Shown here: positions 18,283-26,834 of the stretch, piece after piece
Position numbering within the stretch: the stretch's first letter is position 1
Layout: each line of letters begins with the position of its first letter
DNA from: Mesorhizobium sophorae
GTDB lineage: Bacteria > Pseudomonadota > Alphaproteobacteria > Rhizobiales > Rhizobiaceae
Assembly: GCF_002270415.1 (NCBI RefSeq)
Contig: NZ_NNRI01000015.1
Location: forward strand, 1-64,000
Length of the DNA: 64,000 bases
Direction of reading: 5' to 3'
Notes under the pieces: generated by a model
Seen by the model: only the letters and a program-made list of their open reading frames with translations
Database searches by the model: none
What the model was told of the DNA's origin: nothing
Program-made: the position numbers and the translations under genes

Positions 18283-18465
18283 TCACAAACCCAAAGGTGT
18301 CGGGCCCGCCCTCCGCTTATTTCGCCTTCGGCGTTGCCGCTCGATCCGCACCTGCTCACCGATTTCCTTTGCCTTGGCCAGAGCCTTGTTTATGTCCTTC
18401 GTGGTTAGGACGGCCCGCCAGTTCGGCGACTCAAACACGCTCACGGTGTAGGTTGTCTTCGGCAT
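18283..18465 (-). CDS. small basic hypothetical protein
   Basis: This is a 60-aa protein, MPKTTYTVSVFESPNWRAVL then a Lys/Ala-rich helix (INKALAKAKEIGEQVRIERQ) and a strongly basic tail (RRRRNKRR). I do not recognise a family. AAGGAG lies about 16 bp upstream of this ATG but only 7 bp before an earlier in-frame ATG whose frame reads Met-Thr-stop. The stop is immediately followed by the ATG chosen here. Translation may therefore terminate and restart, or the gene may carry a nonsense mutation at codon 3. It is the last gene of a run of small minus-strand genes. Confidence 0.5.
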   Translation of the reverse strand: MPKTTYTVSVFESPNWRAVLTTKDINKALAKAKEIGEQVRIERQRRRRNKRRAGPTPLGL

Positions 18466-18485
18466 CTAAGTCATGCGATCGCTCC

Positions 18486-18707
18486 TTAGTCCGCCACGCC
18501 GGCTTCGTGGTGCACAATTGCATCCAGAATCGCCTCGTAGACGCTCCCTGGTGTCTTCCTCGATCTCTGTGCATGAGATGCCTATCGACTTGGCGTCGGC
18601 GAAAAGCTTTTGCGTGAGCTCGGCAACTGAGATGATATCTGCGCCAGTCGTCTCAGGAACGTTGGACGTAATCCATTTGTATAAAAAATCGGTTCTCGTG
18701 TGCTCAT
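18486..18707 (-). pseudogene. DUF768-type protein, frameshifted
   Basis: DUF768 proteins are short proteins of unknown function, known to me mainly from Mesorhizobium. The core here (FLYKWITSNVPETTGADIISVAELTQKLFADAKSIGIS in one frame) is well preserved. The natural start ATG AGC ACA overlaps the stop of the upstream 37-aa gene (ATGA) but is one base out of frame with the core, so a base is missing around codon 5. A second shift near 18545 moves the conserved end (SVYEAILDAIVHHEAGVAD, then TAA) into another frame. With both corrected the protein is about 73 aa. The alternative is a TTG-started 84-aa product with an abnormal tail. True mutation or assembly indels are both possible. Confidence 0.65.
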
Positions 18708-18817
18708 CCAAACCAACCAAACGTAAGGCTAACCATCGCCACCGCGATCAGGATCGAGAGCGGCACGGCAGCGATCAGCCCCGCTTCTAAGAATCGTGTC
18801 TCTTTATCACTGAACAT
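18704..18817 (-). CDS. 37-aa single-span membrane protein
   Basis: This very small protein starts MFSDKETRFLEAGLIAA and consists mostly of one hydrophobic helix (LIAAVPLSILIAVAMVSLTFGW). The ATG has AAGG about 8 bp upstream. An earlier in-frame ATG at 18835 would add six residues. Its stop overlaps the natural DUF768 start as ATGA, which argues that it is translated and coupled. No known family. Inference: an inner-membrane microprotein. Confidence 0.45.
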   Translation of the reverse strand: MFSDKETRFLEAGLIAAVPLSILIAVAMVSLTFGWFG

Positions 18818-18902
18818 TAGGCGCGCCTTACGCATGTTTCGTTGAATGCTAAGAAGCTGCAAACCCCGATTAGGTTCCAAAGGGGCGACAGGGCCGGGGC
18901 CC

Positions 18903-19251
18903 CTACTCCGGCAAAGCCTCTCCTGTGTCATGGCGCCCGTCTGTTGGCCTACGGGCGGCGATACCTTGGCGGACAGTATCGCGCTCCTCATTAGCGGTAT
19001 CGGCGGCACCCAGCCGGCCGGCAATAACCAGCCAGTCTCGCACGATGGTTTGCAACACTTCATGCCGCGAAAGCTTCAACTGCGCTGCCAACAAGTCGAC
19101 CGCCTCGTCAACCTCGGCTTCCAAGGCAAGGCCCGAGGTGTTCCTCAGCCGCAGGGCTGCATTGATCAACATGACTTGCAGGTCCGCGCGCGAGACATCC
19201 GAAATATGCAGCAGCAACCTCGAGTTTCTCGGCGAACGCTCGGTGGGTCAT
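18903..19251 (-). pseudogene. CopG/ribbon-helix-helix-like small protein, frameshifted
   Basis: The natural ATG gives MTHRAFAEKLEVAAAYFG and then loses frame near 19200. The conserved part continues in another frame as RADLQVMLINAALRLRN, then EAEVDEAVDLLAAQLKLSRHEVLQTIVRDWL. The latter resembles CopG-type ribbon-helix-helix segments found in small rhizobial proteins. One indel restores a single protein of roughly 115 aa. As it stands the downstream frame would need a TTG start with no supporting site. It begins 22 bp after the stop of the 69-aa gene, so the two looked like an operon. Confidence 0.55.
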
Positions 19252-19273
19252 GGGTCCAACCTAGTTGTGAAAG

Positions 19274-19483
19274 CTATTGAGATCGACCTCTCCGCGAAAA
19301 CAGCTCGGCAGTGATTTCGTCTCTGTCCCCACCATGCCTGGCGATCAAAGCCAGCGCTTCCTGGCGACCAATGTTGCCGAGCTTCATGAGGTACGGAACC
19401 TCAAACGTTCTCTTGTTGAGGCGCCATTCTGGCACGCGCCGTGGTGCTGCCTTTCGCGCTGTTGTTCCATCTTGACGCATCAT
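19274..19483 (-). CDS. small conserved-looking hypothetical protein
   Basis: This 69-aa protein starts at ATG ATG with a strong GAGGAG site 7-8 bp upstream. After a basic N-terminus it reads VPEWRLNKRTFEVPYLMKLGNIGRQEALALIARHGGDRDE. This has the look of a small conserved rhizobial protein with a helical C-terminus. No domain name can be given. It heads the minus-strand run of small genes down to 18283. Confidence 0.6.
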   Translation of the reverse strand: MMRQDGTTARKAAPRRVPEWRLNKRTFEVPYLMKLGNIGRQEALALIARHGGDRDEITAELFSRRGRSQ

Positions 19484-19974
19484 TTCTTACTCCTCTCCCT
19501 GATATGATGATGCCGTCGCAATTTCCGCGCCACGTCCCGCTTCCGAGGGTACGGCAACGTGTGGCCGCCCCTCATCAAAGCTCTAGCCTCGGCGAAACGT
19601 GCATAGTCCAACCTGCTGAAATACCAGACTTCCAGCTTACACAGGATTTAGCTCGCCTGGCGAATTATCAGACAGGATATTGGTGAATATGACCTCGCTC
19701 GCCTACGATCGCCTTTATGGGGCTTTTGTCCGATTTGCGCCTCATGTCGGTCCTTGAGGTTTCCTTGATCGTCTCCCGAAAGCAGTCGTTCGGCTTGGGC
19801 GGCATGATGACCGGGTTTAAGCAAAGGCGGGCACTCCCTTTTGCTGACACGGCCGCGAGGCATGACAATTCGGGATGCCGTCATGCTACCCATCAACTTC
19901 GACCTCCGACGGAGTACGGACATAGCAGCTATCAGTACACGACGCTGGTCGCCCGAGCCGCTCCTAAGTTACAA
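19484..19974. other. intergenic, nothing firm
   Basis: Several overlapping frames of 60-130 codons occur on both strands, but none has a ribosome site plus believable composition. The promoter of the small-gene run should lie just right of 19490. Confidence 0.35.
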
Positions 19975-20919
19975 TCAAGTCCGTCGAAATGCTGTCGGCG
20001 TGCCACCTGCATGTTGACGATATACCCGGCTAAAATGGCCGGCATTTGGAAAGCCACACCTGTAAGCAATTTCACCGATTTGCAGGTCGCTCGTCCCGAG
20101 TAGCGTTTTCGCATACTGCAAACGCAGCGCAAGATATGCGGCCATAGGGCTGATTTGTATTTCTGCAGCAAACAATCGCTCAAGCTGGCGGCGTGAGATC
20201 CCAAGTTTGCTGGCGATTTCCGTCACGGTGATCTTTTCCTGCAGATTGCTTTCCATCAGGAGCAAAGCCCGCCTGATGTGGCGGCTTTTGGCCTTCGGAA
20301 ACAGCTCTCCGTTAGGCTGCGCGTCACGGCCTGTTCTGATTCTGTCGAGGACCAAAATCTTTGCGGCTTTCTCTGCCGCTTTGCCGCCGGCATGCTTAGA
20401 CGCGAAGTAACTGGCCAAGTCGGCTGCCCCGGCACCTCCCGCACAGGTGGCGCGACTTCCATCGATTGAAAATAATGTGTCGGCGTGCGCGCGGACGTGT
20501 GGGAATGCATTCCGAAATTCCTTGACGTGAAACCAGCTCACGCAGGCTCGATAGTTGTCGAGCAGACCATAGTGCGCCAGTACGAAACTGCCGGTGCATA
20601 AAGCCGTCAGAGGCACATCCCGCTGTGCGGCCCGTCGGAGAAAGGCCTCCTTTTCGCCGCTGAGGTACTGCGTGCCGTTGAGCAATCCCCCGACAACAAC
20701 GATATTTTCGTAATCCTGCGGATCCGTGATTTGCCTCGTAGGCAGTACCTCAGCACCGCAACTCGAGCGGATTGGAAGACCCCTCTCTCCAATAATTTGC
20801 CAGTCGAACTTCCCACGCCGGCTGCGGTCGTCGTCATCGCCCGCAAGTCGCAGTGTGTCGAGAAACAGCGACAGTGGAGAAAGTGTAAAGTTTCGGGCGA
20901 GCAGGAAGCCAAAACGCAA
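19975..20919 (-). CDS. GlxA-family transcriptional regulator (DJ-1/PfpI domain + AraC HTH)
   Basis: This is a 314-aa regulator. The N-terminal DJ-1/PfpI-like (class I glutamine-amidotransferase-like) domain (about 1-190) includes the ALCTGSFVLAHYGLL elbow. The AraC double helix-turn-helix follows (about 215-312; ITVTEIASKLGISRRQLERLF and DLQIGEIAYRCGFPNAGHFSRVYRQHAG). The best start is a TTG with AGGAGG exactly 7 bp upstream, 11 bp after the stop of the ABC ATPase. Longer frames would run back into that gene. This family (GbdR, CdhR, ArgR relatives) commonly controls catabolism of quaternary amines, arginine and related nitrogen compounds. Here it closes an importer operon beside creatinine genes, so it is probably the local activator. 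Confidence 0.9.
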   Translation of the reverse strand: MRFGFLLARNFTLSPLSLFLDTLRLAGDDDDRSRRGKFDWQIIGERGLPIRSSCGAEVLPTRQITDPQDYENIVVVGGLLNGTQYLSGEKEAFLRRAAQRDVPLTALCTGSFVLAHYGLLDNYRACVSWFHVKEFRNAFPHVRAHADTLFSIDGSRATCAGGAGAADLASYFASKHAGGKAAEKAAKILVLDRIRTGRDAQPNGELFPKAKSRHIRRALLLMESNLQEKITVTEIASKLGISRRQLERLFAAEIQISPMAAYLALRLQYAKTLLGTSDLQIGEIAYRCGFPNAGHFSRVYRQHAGGTPTAFRRT

Positions 20920-20930
20920 TACCAATCCTC

Positions 20931-22025
20931 CTATTCCCCAGGCAGAATGTGGCTCGCGTCGGCGCGCCACGACACCCAGATCGTGGCGCCGGGCATCAAA
21001 TTCAGCCGCTCCAGTTCGTCGTGGCTCTTCTGCGCCTTGAGCTCCAATCCGTCAGCACCTTCAAGGTGGATAACGGCTGTGGCGCCGACGAACTCCTCTC
21101 CGACCACCGAGGCCTCCATGCCATTGACACCACCGGCTGGCTTCTCGTTGGTCAACTGCACGCGGTCGCCGGAGACGACGAAGGTCGCCTTGTCCCCTTT
21201 GATCAGCGCCTTGGCCGGGTTGCGGGCAACATCGAACTCGCCTGAAGGCGTGACGATCCTGAGGGCGTCACCATTCGCCGCCGAAACCATGCCGGCGAAG
21301 ACATTGGAGGAGCCTAGAAATTCCGCGACGAACCGTGTTCGCGGCGCACGATAGATCTCCTGCGGGTTGCCGATCTGCTCGATGCGTCCACGGCTCATGA
21401 TGACGACGCGGTCGGCCATCGAAAAGGCTTCCGACTGGCTGTGCGTGACATAGACGAAGGTGATGCCGAGCTCTTTCTGGAGATTGGACAACACGGTCTG
21501 CATGCGCACCTTGAGATGCGCGTCGAGCGCCGACAGTGGCTCGTCGAGCAAGAGGATTTTGGGCTCGGTGACCAGCGAACGGGCCAGCGCCACGCGCTGG
21601 CGCTGACCGCCGGAAAGATGGGCCACGTTGCGTTCGGCGAATTCGGTGATCTGCATGCGCTCGAGCCACTTGTCGACGCGTTTCTTGCGCTCGGCCTTTT
21701 CGACGCCGCGCATGCGCAAGCTGAACTCAACATTCTCGCGCACCGTCAGGAACGGGAACAGCGCCAGGCTCTGCCACACCATTGGCGTATCGCGGCGCCA
21801 GGTCGGCAAGTCGTTGATGCGCTTTCCGGCAAGGCGGATTTCGCCTTCGGTCGGCGCTTCGAGGCCGGCCAGCATGCGCAGCGTTGTCGTCTTGCCGCAG
21901 CCGCTCGATCCCATGATGGCGAGAAACTCGCCCTTGCGGATTTCGAGGTCCATGCGTTCGACGGCGTTGAAATTGCCGAAGCGTTTGACGACGCCGTCGA
22001 AGACGACGAGAGCTTGATCGGTCAT
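20931..22025 (-). CDS. ABC transporter ATP-binding protein (PotA type)
   Basis: This is a 364-aa ATPase of the spermidine/putrescine (CUT1/PotA-like) class. The nucleotide-binding domain (about 8-240) has Walker A GSSGCGKTT, signature LSGGQRQR, Walker B ILLLDEPLSALD and switch His in VYVTHSQSEA. The C-terminal TOBE domain (about 280-360) is present. It overlaps the permease gene upstream (ATGA) and is followed by the GlxA-type regulator. Together with the next three genes it forms a complete polyamine-type importer, proposed here to take up creatinine or creatine. Confidence 0.93.
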   Translation of the reverse strand: MTDQALVVFDGVVKRFGNFNAVERMDLEIRKGEFLAIMGSSGCGKTTTLRMLAGLEAPTEGEIRLAGKRINDLPTWRRDTPMVWQSLALFPFLTVRENVEFSLRMRGVEKAERKKRVDKWLERMQITEFAERNVAHLSGGQRQRVALARSLVTEPKILLLDEPLSALDAHLKVRMQTVLSNLQKELGITFVYVTHSQSEAFSMADRVVIMSRGRIEQIGNPQEIYRAPRTRFVAEFLGSSNVFAGMVSAANGDALRIVTPSGEFDVARNPAKALIKGDKATFVVSGDRVQLTNEKPAGGVNGMEASVVGEEFVGATAVIHLEGADGLELKAQKSHDELERLNLMPGATIWVSWRADASHILPGE

Positions 22026-22855
22026 GGCACCAACTCCGGCGCGTTACTACCTGCCTTCGGCAAGGAGCTGCGCTTCATCAGAAGAATCTGGGCGAAGATC
22101 ACTAGCGTTATCGATGCAAGAAAGACGAAGGTGCCGATGACGTTGATGCGCGGCCTGACCTGCCCCTGCAGGAAGCCGAGCACTTTGACTGGCAGCGTCT
22201 CGTGCAGTCCCGACACGAACCAGGACACCGCGAATTCGTCGAAAGACACCGCCATTGTGATGAACAGAGCCGCGAAGATTGCGGGCCGACAGAACGGGAC
22301 GATGACATGCCGCATCGCCATCCATTCCGACGCCCCGAGATTCCAGGCCGCGGCCTCCAGCGATGGATCCATCTGCGACAGGCGCAGCCGGCAGATCGCC
22401 ATGGCGAAGGGAGCACACATCACCACATGCGCGATGATGACTGAATGGACCTCGCCCGACAGGCTGACATTGGACAAGAATGCGAGCATCGCTAGGCCGA
22501 GAATGACGACCGGAATAGTCGGAGGCAATAGCGCCAGCGCCAGGTAAAATGGCTTGCCGAAGAATTTGTAGCGGAAGTCGGTGTAGGCGGCGCCAAAGCC
22601 GAGCGCCGTGGCGAGGACCGAGACGACGGCGCCGACAACCAGGGTGTTGCGCAAGCCCTCCCAGACAAGCGGATCGGCATACACGGCCTCGTACCAGACG
22701 GTCGAAAAACCGCCTAGCGGCAGCGAGGGAAAACGGTCGACGTTCAGGGAGAAGACGAAGCTTGCCGCGATCGGCGCGAAGATGAAGGCGAAGGCCAGCA
22801 CAATGTAGAGCCTGAGCGCCAAGTCGATCAGCGGATTGCGGTTGAAGTCGTTCAT
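22022..22855 (-). CDS. ABC transporter permease (PotC type)
   Basis: This is a 277-aa inner-membrane permease with six predicted helices. The start (MNDFNRNPLIDLALRLYIVL) overlaps the stop of the upstream permease as ATGA. Longer frames back to 22951 are shadows. It carries the permease coupling loop (LEAAAWNLGASEWMAMRHVIVPF) that docks on the ATPase. The layout is that of PotC, the second polyamine permease. It overlaps the ATPase gene by 4 bp. Confidence 0.92.
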   Translation of the reverse strand: MNDFNRNPLIDLALRLYIVLAFAFIFAPIAASFVFSLNVDRFPSLPLGGFSTVWYEAVYADPLVWEGLRNTLVVGAVVSVLATALGFGAAYTDFRYKFFGKPFYLALALLPPTIPVVILGLAMLAFLSNVSLSGEVHSVIIAHVVMCAPFAMAICRLRLSQMDPSLEAAAWNLGASEWMAMRHVIVPFCRPAIFAALFITMAVSFDEFAVSWFVSGLHETLPVKVLGFLQGQVRPRINVIGTFVFLASITLVIFAQILLMKRSSLPKAGSNAPELVP

Positions 22856-23697
22856 CGCCCGCGCTCCCTGTAGGCGTAGGTCACAGCCGCGAACGCAACC
22901 GCCAGCAGGGTCGCGATCATCGTCAGCGCGATCACCGCCGCGCGCGGCCATTGCTGGCCCGACTTGGTGGTGTCGGTGATGAGGATAGACAGCGTCGGCG
23001 GGTCACCGCCGCCGAGATAGAGCGGACTGACGAAATCGCCAAACGTCAGGATGAAGCAGAACAGTGCCGCGATCACCAGGCCGACCTTGGCCGCCGGCAC
23101 CACTACCTCGAACACGGTGCGCAGCCGGCTGCAGCGCAAATTGTGCGCCGCCTCTATAAGCGTGCGGTCGATGAACATGAGGCTGAATAGTTGCAGCAGA
23201 ACGACCAGCGGGAAGCTGAGTGTCAGATAGCCTACCATAATGCCGAACACTGAATTCAGCATGCCGAACGGCCCTATCCCGATTTTTGCCAGCAGCGCAT
23301 TGATGATGCCGTTGTCGGATAGGAAAATCTGCCATGAATAGACGCGCACCAGGTAGCTGGTGAAGAACGGAATGACCATCAGGAACACTGCCCAGCGCCG
23401 GGGCGTTTCCGACAGCTTGAACGCAATGCCGTAGGCGCACGGGAATGCCAGTGCGCTGGTGACGACGGCAGCGGCGGTGGACAGCAGCAGCGTGCGGACA
23501 TAGGCGTCCCAGAACACGCCGCGGCTAAGCATCTTTGTCCAATTGCCTGGATTGAAATCTGGTTCCACACGAAAATTCCTGACCGTCCAGAAGCTCAGGG
23601 CGGTTAGGAAGACCAACGGGGCAAGAAAGAACATCACCTGCCAGACCAGCATCGGCAGCGAGAAGGTAAGTCCGTAAAGTGTGATCGACTTTCGCAT
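22852..23697 (-). CDS. ABC transporter permease (PotB type)
   Basis: This is a 281-aa permease, MRKSITLYGLTFSLPMLVWQ, with six hydrophobic segments and the coupling loop LIEAAHNLRCSRLRTVFEVVVPA. It matches PotB, the first polyamine permease. The ribosome site is weak, and an upstream in-frame start at 23775 would add a non-hydrophobic, implausible leader. It is 116 bp downstream of the binding-protein gene, the widest gap in the operon. Confidence 0.9.
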   Translation of the reverse strand: MRKSITLYGLTFSLPMLVWQVMFFLAPLVFLTALSFWTVRNFRVEPDFNPGNWTKMLSRGVFWDAYVRTLLLSTAAAVVTSALAFPCAYGIAFKLSETPRRWAVFLMVIPFFTSYLVRVYSWQIFLSDNGIINALLAKIGIGPFGMLNSVFGIMVGYLTLSFPLVVLLQLFSLMFIDRTLIEAAHNLRCSRLRTVFEVVVPAAKVGLVIAALFCFILTFGDFVSPLYLGGGDPPTLSILITDTTKSGQQWPRAAVIALTMIATLLAVAFAAVTYAYRERGR

Positions 23698-23813
23698 TGA
23701 AGCATGCCCGCCCGTGCAACCACGCCTTGGTTCATCGGCCGCCTCGCGGGCTCGCCGTAGTGAAAGGGCGGGCAATGTCCCGCCCTAAAGTCCGAACCTC
23801 GCGATCCGGAATT

Positions 23814-24950
23814 CTACGATCCTTTATAATCGGACCAAAAATCGTTCCAGTCCTCGAGGCTTTGCTGGACCGGCAATTGTCGGTATTTGATCCGGCCGGC
23901 GCGGATCATGTCCATGACATTGCTCTCATTGAGCAGCATGCCCTGGCGTTTAGCCTCTTCAGGGGTTTCCTTGGCCAGAAGCTCCCAGCCCTTGCGGTTC
24001 GGGATCAAGGCCGGATAGGCCGCCATGCTGGCCGACTTGACCTGGCCCTTTGCCGAAGTGACGTACTGGATCCACTTCTTGGCCAGGTCGGCCTTGGACG
24101 ACCCTTTGCCGATGGAGAAGGATTCAGTCCACTGCAAGCCACCTTCTTCCGGGATGACACTTCGCACTTTGGCACCGCTCTTTTCAAGCACACCCGTGAT
24201 CCAGTCACCGATACCCGCCATAGCCAGCATCTGGCCATTTTGCAGTGACGAGAAGGTGCCACCGTAGTCGAAGAAGCCGCCGATCTGCGGACGCAGGGAT
24301 TTCGTTTTTTCCTGTAGTGCGCTCCAAGCCGACGGGTTGATGTCATAGGGAGAAGCATTGCCGTTCAGCAAGCTAATCTGGCCAAGATTGGGCAAATGCC
24401 AATCGAAATGGCCGACTTTACCCTTGAGTTTGTTTGCCCAGTAGACGTTGTAGGTCGACGCTTCCTTCTCGGTGATGGCCTCGGTATTGTATGCAACGCC
24501 GAGGAAGCCGAATCGCGTGAAGACTGAGTACAGCTTGCCGTCCTGCCAATGGCCGGCGAATTTCTGGAACTCTGGAAAATAGTCATCGAGAGGATAGTCG
24601 TGGGGATCCAGTTCCTCGATGTATCCGGCGGCGTTCAGTTGCTGGACGTATTCGGCGTCGGACAGGATCACGTCGAAGGTTCCAGGGGGTGACTGGGCAA
24701 TGAGGCCCAGCATATTGTCGCCACCGGTGTAGTATTTAGGCTTGAATTTCACGTTGTTCGCGGCCTCGAACTCGGCAACCACGTCAGGCTCGGCGTGTCC
24801 ATACCAGGCGAGCATATTGAGTTCGACCGGCTCGGCAAACGCTAGCCGACTAAGGAATGGCATAGCCAGAACGCCGCCACCCAGAACACTTGCACCCTTC
24901 AGAAAGTCGCGGCGCGAGCTTACGCCGGACAAGCTTCTTTTGATCGTCAT
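23814..24950 (-). CDS. ABC transporter substrate-binding protein (PotD type, Tat-exported)
   Basis: This is a 378-aa periplasmic binding protein of the spermidine/putrescine-binding family. The start has GGGGA upstream. The N-terminus SSRRDFLKGASVLGGGVLA is a twin-arginine (Tat) signal, so it is exported folded. The mature protein includes NMLAWYGHAEPDVVAEFE and AGYIEELDPHDYPLDDYF, typical of PotD-like proteins. It is the first gene of the importer operon, next to the LysR regulator and the creatininase gene. Inference: the ligand is creatinine, creatine or a related guanidino compound rather than a polyamine. Confidence 0.9.
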   Translation of the reverse strand: MTIKRSLSGVSSRRDFLKGASVLGGGVLAMPFLSRLAFAEPVELNMLAWYGHAEPDVVAEFEAANNVKFKPKYYTGGDNMLGLIAQSPPGTFDVILSDAEYVQQLNAAGYIEELDPHDYPLDDYFPEFQKFAGHWQDGKLYSVFTRFGFLGVAYNTEAITEKEASTYNVYWANKLKGKVGHFDWHLPNLGQISLLNGNASPYDINPSAWSALQEKTKSLRPQIGGFFDYGGTFSSLQNGQMLAMAGIGDWITGVLEKSGAKVRSVIPEEGGLQWTESFSIGKGSSKADLAKKWIQYVTSAKGQVKSASMAAYPALIPNRKGWELLAKETPEEAKRQGMLLNESNVMDMIRAGRIKYRQLPVQQSLEDWNDFWSDYKGS

Positions 24951-25040
24951 GGTGTTCCCCTTGGCTTGTGGTTTCCGCAACCGTACGAAGGGACCACCTA
25001 TTTGGAAAATTAATTCTCATAATAAATGCATTTGCGCTCC

Positions 25041-25955
25041 TTATTGGCGATCTAGTTCGATGGGCCGGCGCACAGGGTCGCCGGAGACGCCGGCTTCGTC
25101 CAGACGCGCGACAATATGGTTGACCAACCTGATTCCTGCATCGGACAGGCGGGGATGTTTGTAGAACAAGCCGACACGGATTTCAGCGAGTGCTGGAAAC
25201 CCGTCCTTATCGTCAAGAGCGCGCATGCCCGGCAGCATCGTGTAGCGGGTTAGGGCGCTGACGCCAAAGCCGTTCACAACAGCATTCTGCAGTCCCGCGA
25301 TGCCGGATCCGGTATAAGCAACTCGCCAGCGGATTTGTGCGGCATCCAGAGACTGGATCATGCGCGCGCGATAGGCACATCCTTCCGGGTGCGCCGCCAA
25401 AGGCACCCCCGTTTCCAAATCAAAGCGCGCGGTTTCGGCGGCAGCCCAGATCGGCCGCTCGATCCATGAACGGGACAGATATTGAGAGCGCTCGTTGTTG
25501 ACCATCGCCACGGCCAAATCGAGTTCGTCGGCGCGTAGACGATCAAGGATGTCGGCGCTCCAACCGCAATGGATTTCGAGCGAAATGTCAGGATGCTCGT
25601 TGGTGTATTCGGTGATGACCCCCTGCAGGAAGGCGACCGCATAGTCGTTCGGCAGGCCAATGCGCAACACGCCGGCAATCTCCGACCGATTGAAATAGGA
25701 AGCGGCCTCGTCGTTGAGCCGCAGCATCTCACGAGCATAGCTCAGCAGCATCTCCCCCTCACTTGTCAGGAGCAGCGTGCGTCCGACTTGTTTGATGAGT
25801 GGCGCGCCGACCAGTTCTTCCAGGCGGCGGATTTGCAGGGAGATTGCCGGCTGGGTGCGCCCAAGCGCATCACCCGCCTTCGTATAGGCACCAAGATCGA
25901 TAACCGAGACGAAGGTCCGCAGGAGGTCGGTCTGGAAGTTGATTATATTGCGCAT
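25041..25955 (-). CDS. LysR-family transcriptional regulator
   Basis: This is a 304-aa LysR protein with the N-terminal winged helix-turn-helix (about 6-65; DLLRTFVSVIDLGAYTKAGDALGRTQPAISLQIRRLEEL). A type 2 periplasmic-binding-like effector domain follows (about 92-295). It reads away from the creatininase gene, with only 99 bp between the start codons. In this family the regulator usually binds such a gap to control both itself and its neighbour. The likely effector is creatinine or a breakdown product (inference). Confidence 0.93.
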   Translation of the reverse strand: MRNIINFQTDLLRTFVSVIDLGAYTKAGDALGRTQPAISLQIRRLEELVGAPLIKQVGRTLLLTSEGEMLLSYAREMLRLNDEAASYFNRSEIAGVLRIGLPNDYAVAFLQGVITEYTNEHPDISLEIHCGWSADILDRLRADELDLAVAMVNNERSQYLSRSWIERPIWAAAETARFDLETGVPLAAHPEGCAYRARMIQSLDAAQIRWRVAYTGSGIAGLQNAVVNGFGVSALTRYTMLPGMRALDDKDGFPALAEIRVGLFYKHPRLSDAGIRLVNHIVARLDEAGVSGDPVRRPIELDRQ

Positions 25956-26054
25956 GGATTTAGATTTCTCATACGTGGATCATGATTATAAATTTTCCAT
26001 ATCACGGTTGTTGCCCCTAATCATCAGCCCGAGAGCCAAAATTGGGAGAACATC
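25956..26054. promoter_or_regulatory. divergent promoter region, LysR gene / creatininase
   Basis: This 99-bp AT-rich gap between oppositely read starts contains ATGATTATAAATTTTCCAT and is the natural place for a LysR operator and both promoters. I could not assign individual elements with confidence. A GGGAG ribosome site for creatininase lies at its right end. Confidence 0.5.
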
Positions 26055-26834
26055 ATGCCGGATGCTACCGTTTTTGCCGCCGAGCTGCCTTGGCCTGACT
26101 ATGATAAAATGGTTCGTGGCGGCTCGGTGCCCATCCTCCTTCCGGTGGGATCGATGGAACAGCACGGCCACCACATGCCCATGCATGTCGACGTGCTGTT
26201 GCCGGTCGAATTCTCCCGCCGCGTCGCTGGGAAAATCGGAGCGCTGGTCGCGCCACCTTTCACCTATGGCTACAAGTCGCATCAGAAGTCGGGCGGCGGC
26301 AATCACCTGCCGGGCACGACCAGCCTGGATGGCGCGACGCTGGTTGCGGCACTGCGCGACGTCATCAAGGAGTTCGCCCGCCACGGCGTGCGCAATATCT
26401 GTTTGATGAACGGCCACTTTGAGAACTCGTGGTTCATCGTCGAAGGCATCGATCTGGCGCTGCGCGAGCTGCGTTGGGGAGGCATTCACGACATGAAGAT
26501 CGTCGTACTGTCGTATTGGGATTTCGTCGACAGGGCGACGATCGCGCGCCTATATCCCGACGGTTTCGCCGGCTGGGACTTGGAGCATGGCGGCGTGCTC
26601 GAGACGTCGCTGATGTTGGCACTGTATCCGAATCTTGTTCATCTCGAGCGCGCCGTCGATCATAAACCGGCGAGTTTTCCGCCTTATGATGTCTATCCGC
26701 CAAAGCCCGAATGGACACCGCCGAGCGGCACACTGTCGTCGCCCAAGGAGGCGTCGAAGGCTAAGGGCGACATCTTGCTGGATGTTTGCGTTAGCGGCAT
26801 CGTCAAAGCGCTGGAGGTCGAGTTTCCGCGCTAG
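26055..26834 (+). CDS. crnA: creatininase (creatinine amidohydrolase)
   Basis: This 259-aa enzyme interconverts creatinine and creatine by hydrolysing the ring amide (EC 3.5.2.10). From memory of the Pseudomonas putida enzyme, the similarity is close along the whole length, including VDVLLP, YGYKSQQKSGGGNH-like and PGTTSLDGATL segments. The metal ligands of that enzyme map to Glu35, His37, Asp46, His121 and Glu123, all present (SMEQHGHHM and MNGHFENS). The substrate-contacting Trp residues in SYWDF and GWDLEHGG are also present. This makes true creatininase more likely than the broader MftE-like branch. It is divergent from the LysR gene, and the pathway partner creatinase lies 1.8 kb downstream on the other strand. 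Confidence 0.93.
   Translation: MPDATVFAAELPWPDYDKMVRGGSVPILLPVGSMEQHGHHMPMHVDVLLPVEFSRRVAGKIGALVAPPFTYGYKSHQKSGGGNHLPGTTSLDGATLVAALRDVIKEFARHGVRNICLMNGHFENSWFIVEGIDLALRELRWGGIHDMKIVVLSYWDFVDRATIARLYPDGFAGWDLEHGGVLETSLMLALYPNLVHLERAVDHKPASFPPYDVYPPKPEWTPPSGTLSSPKEASKAKGDILLDVCVSGIVKALEVEFPR

Noticed and set aside
15582..18465. Shared SVFESP string in the small proteins at 15582 and 18283
   Set aside because: Similarity does not extend beyond six residues, so probably chance.
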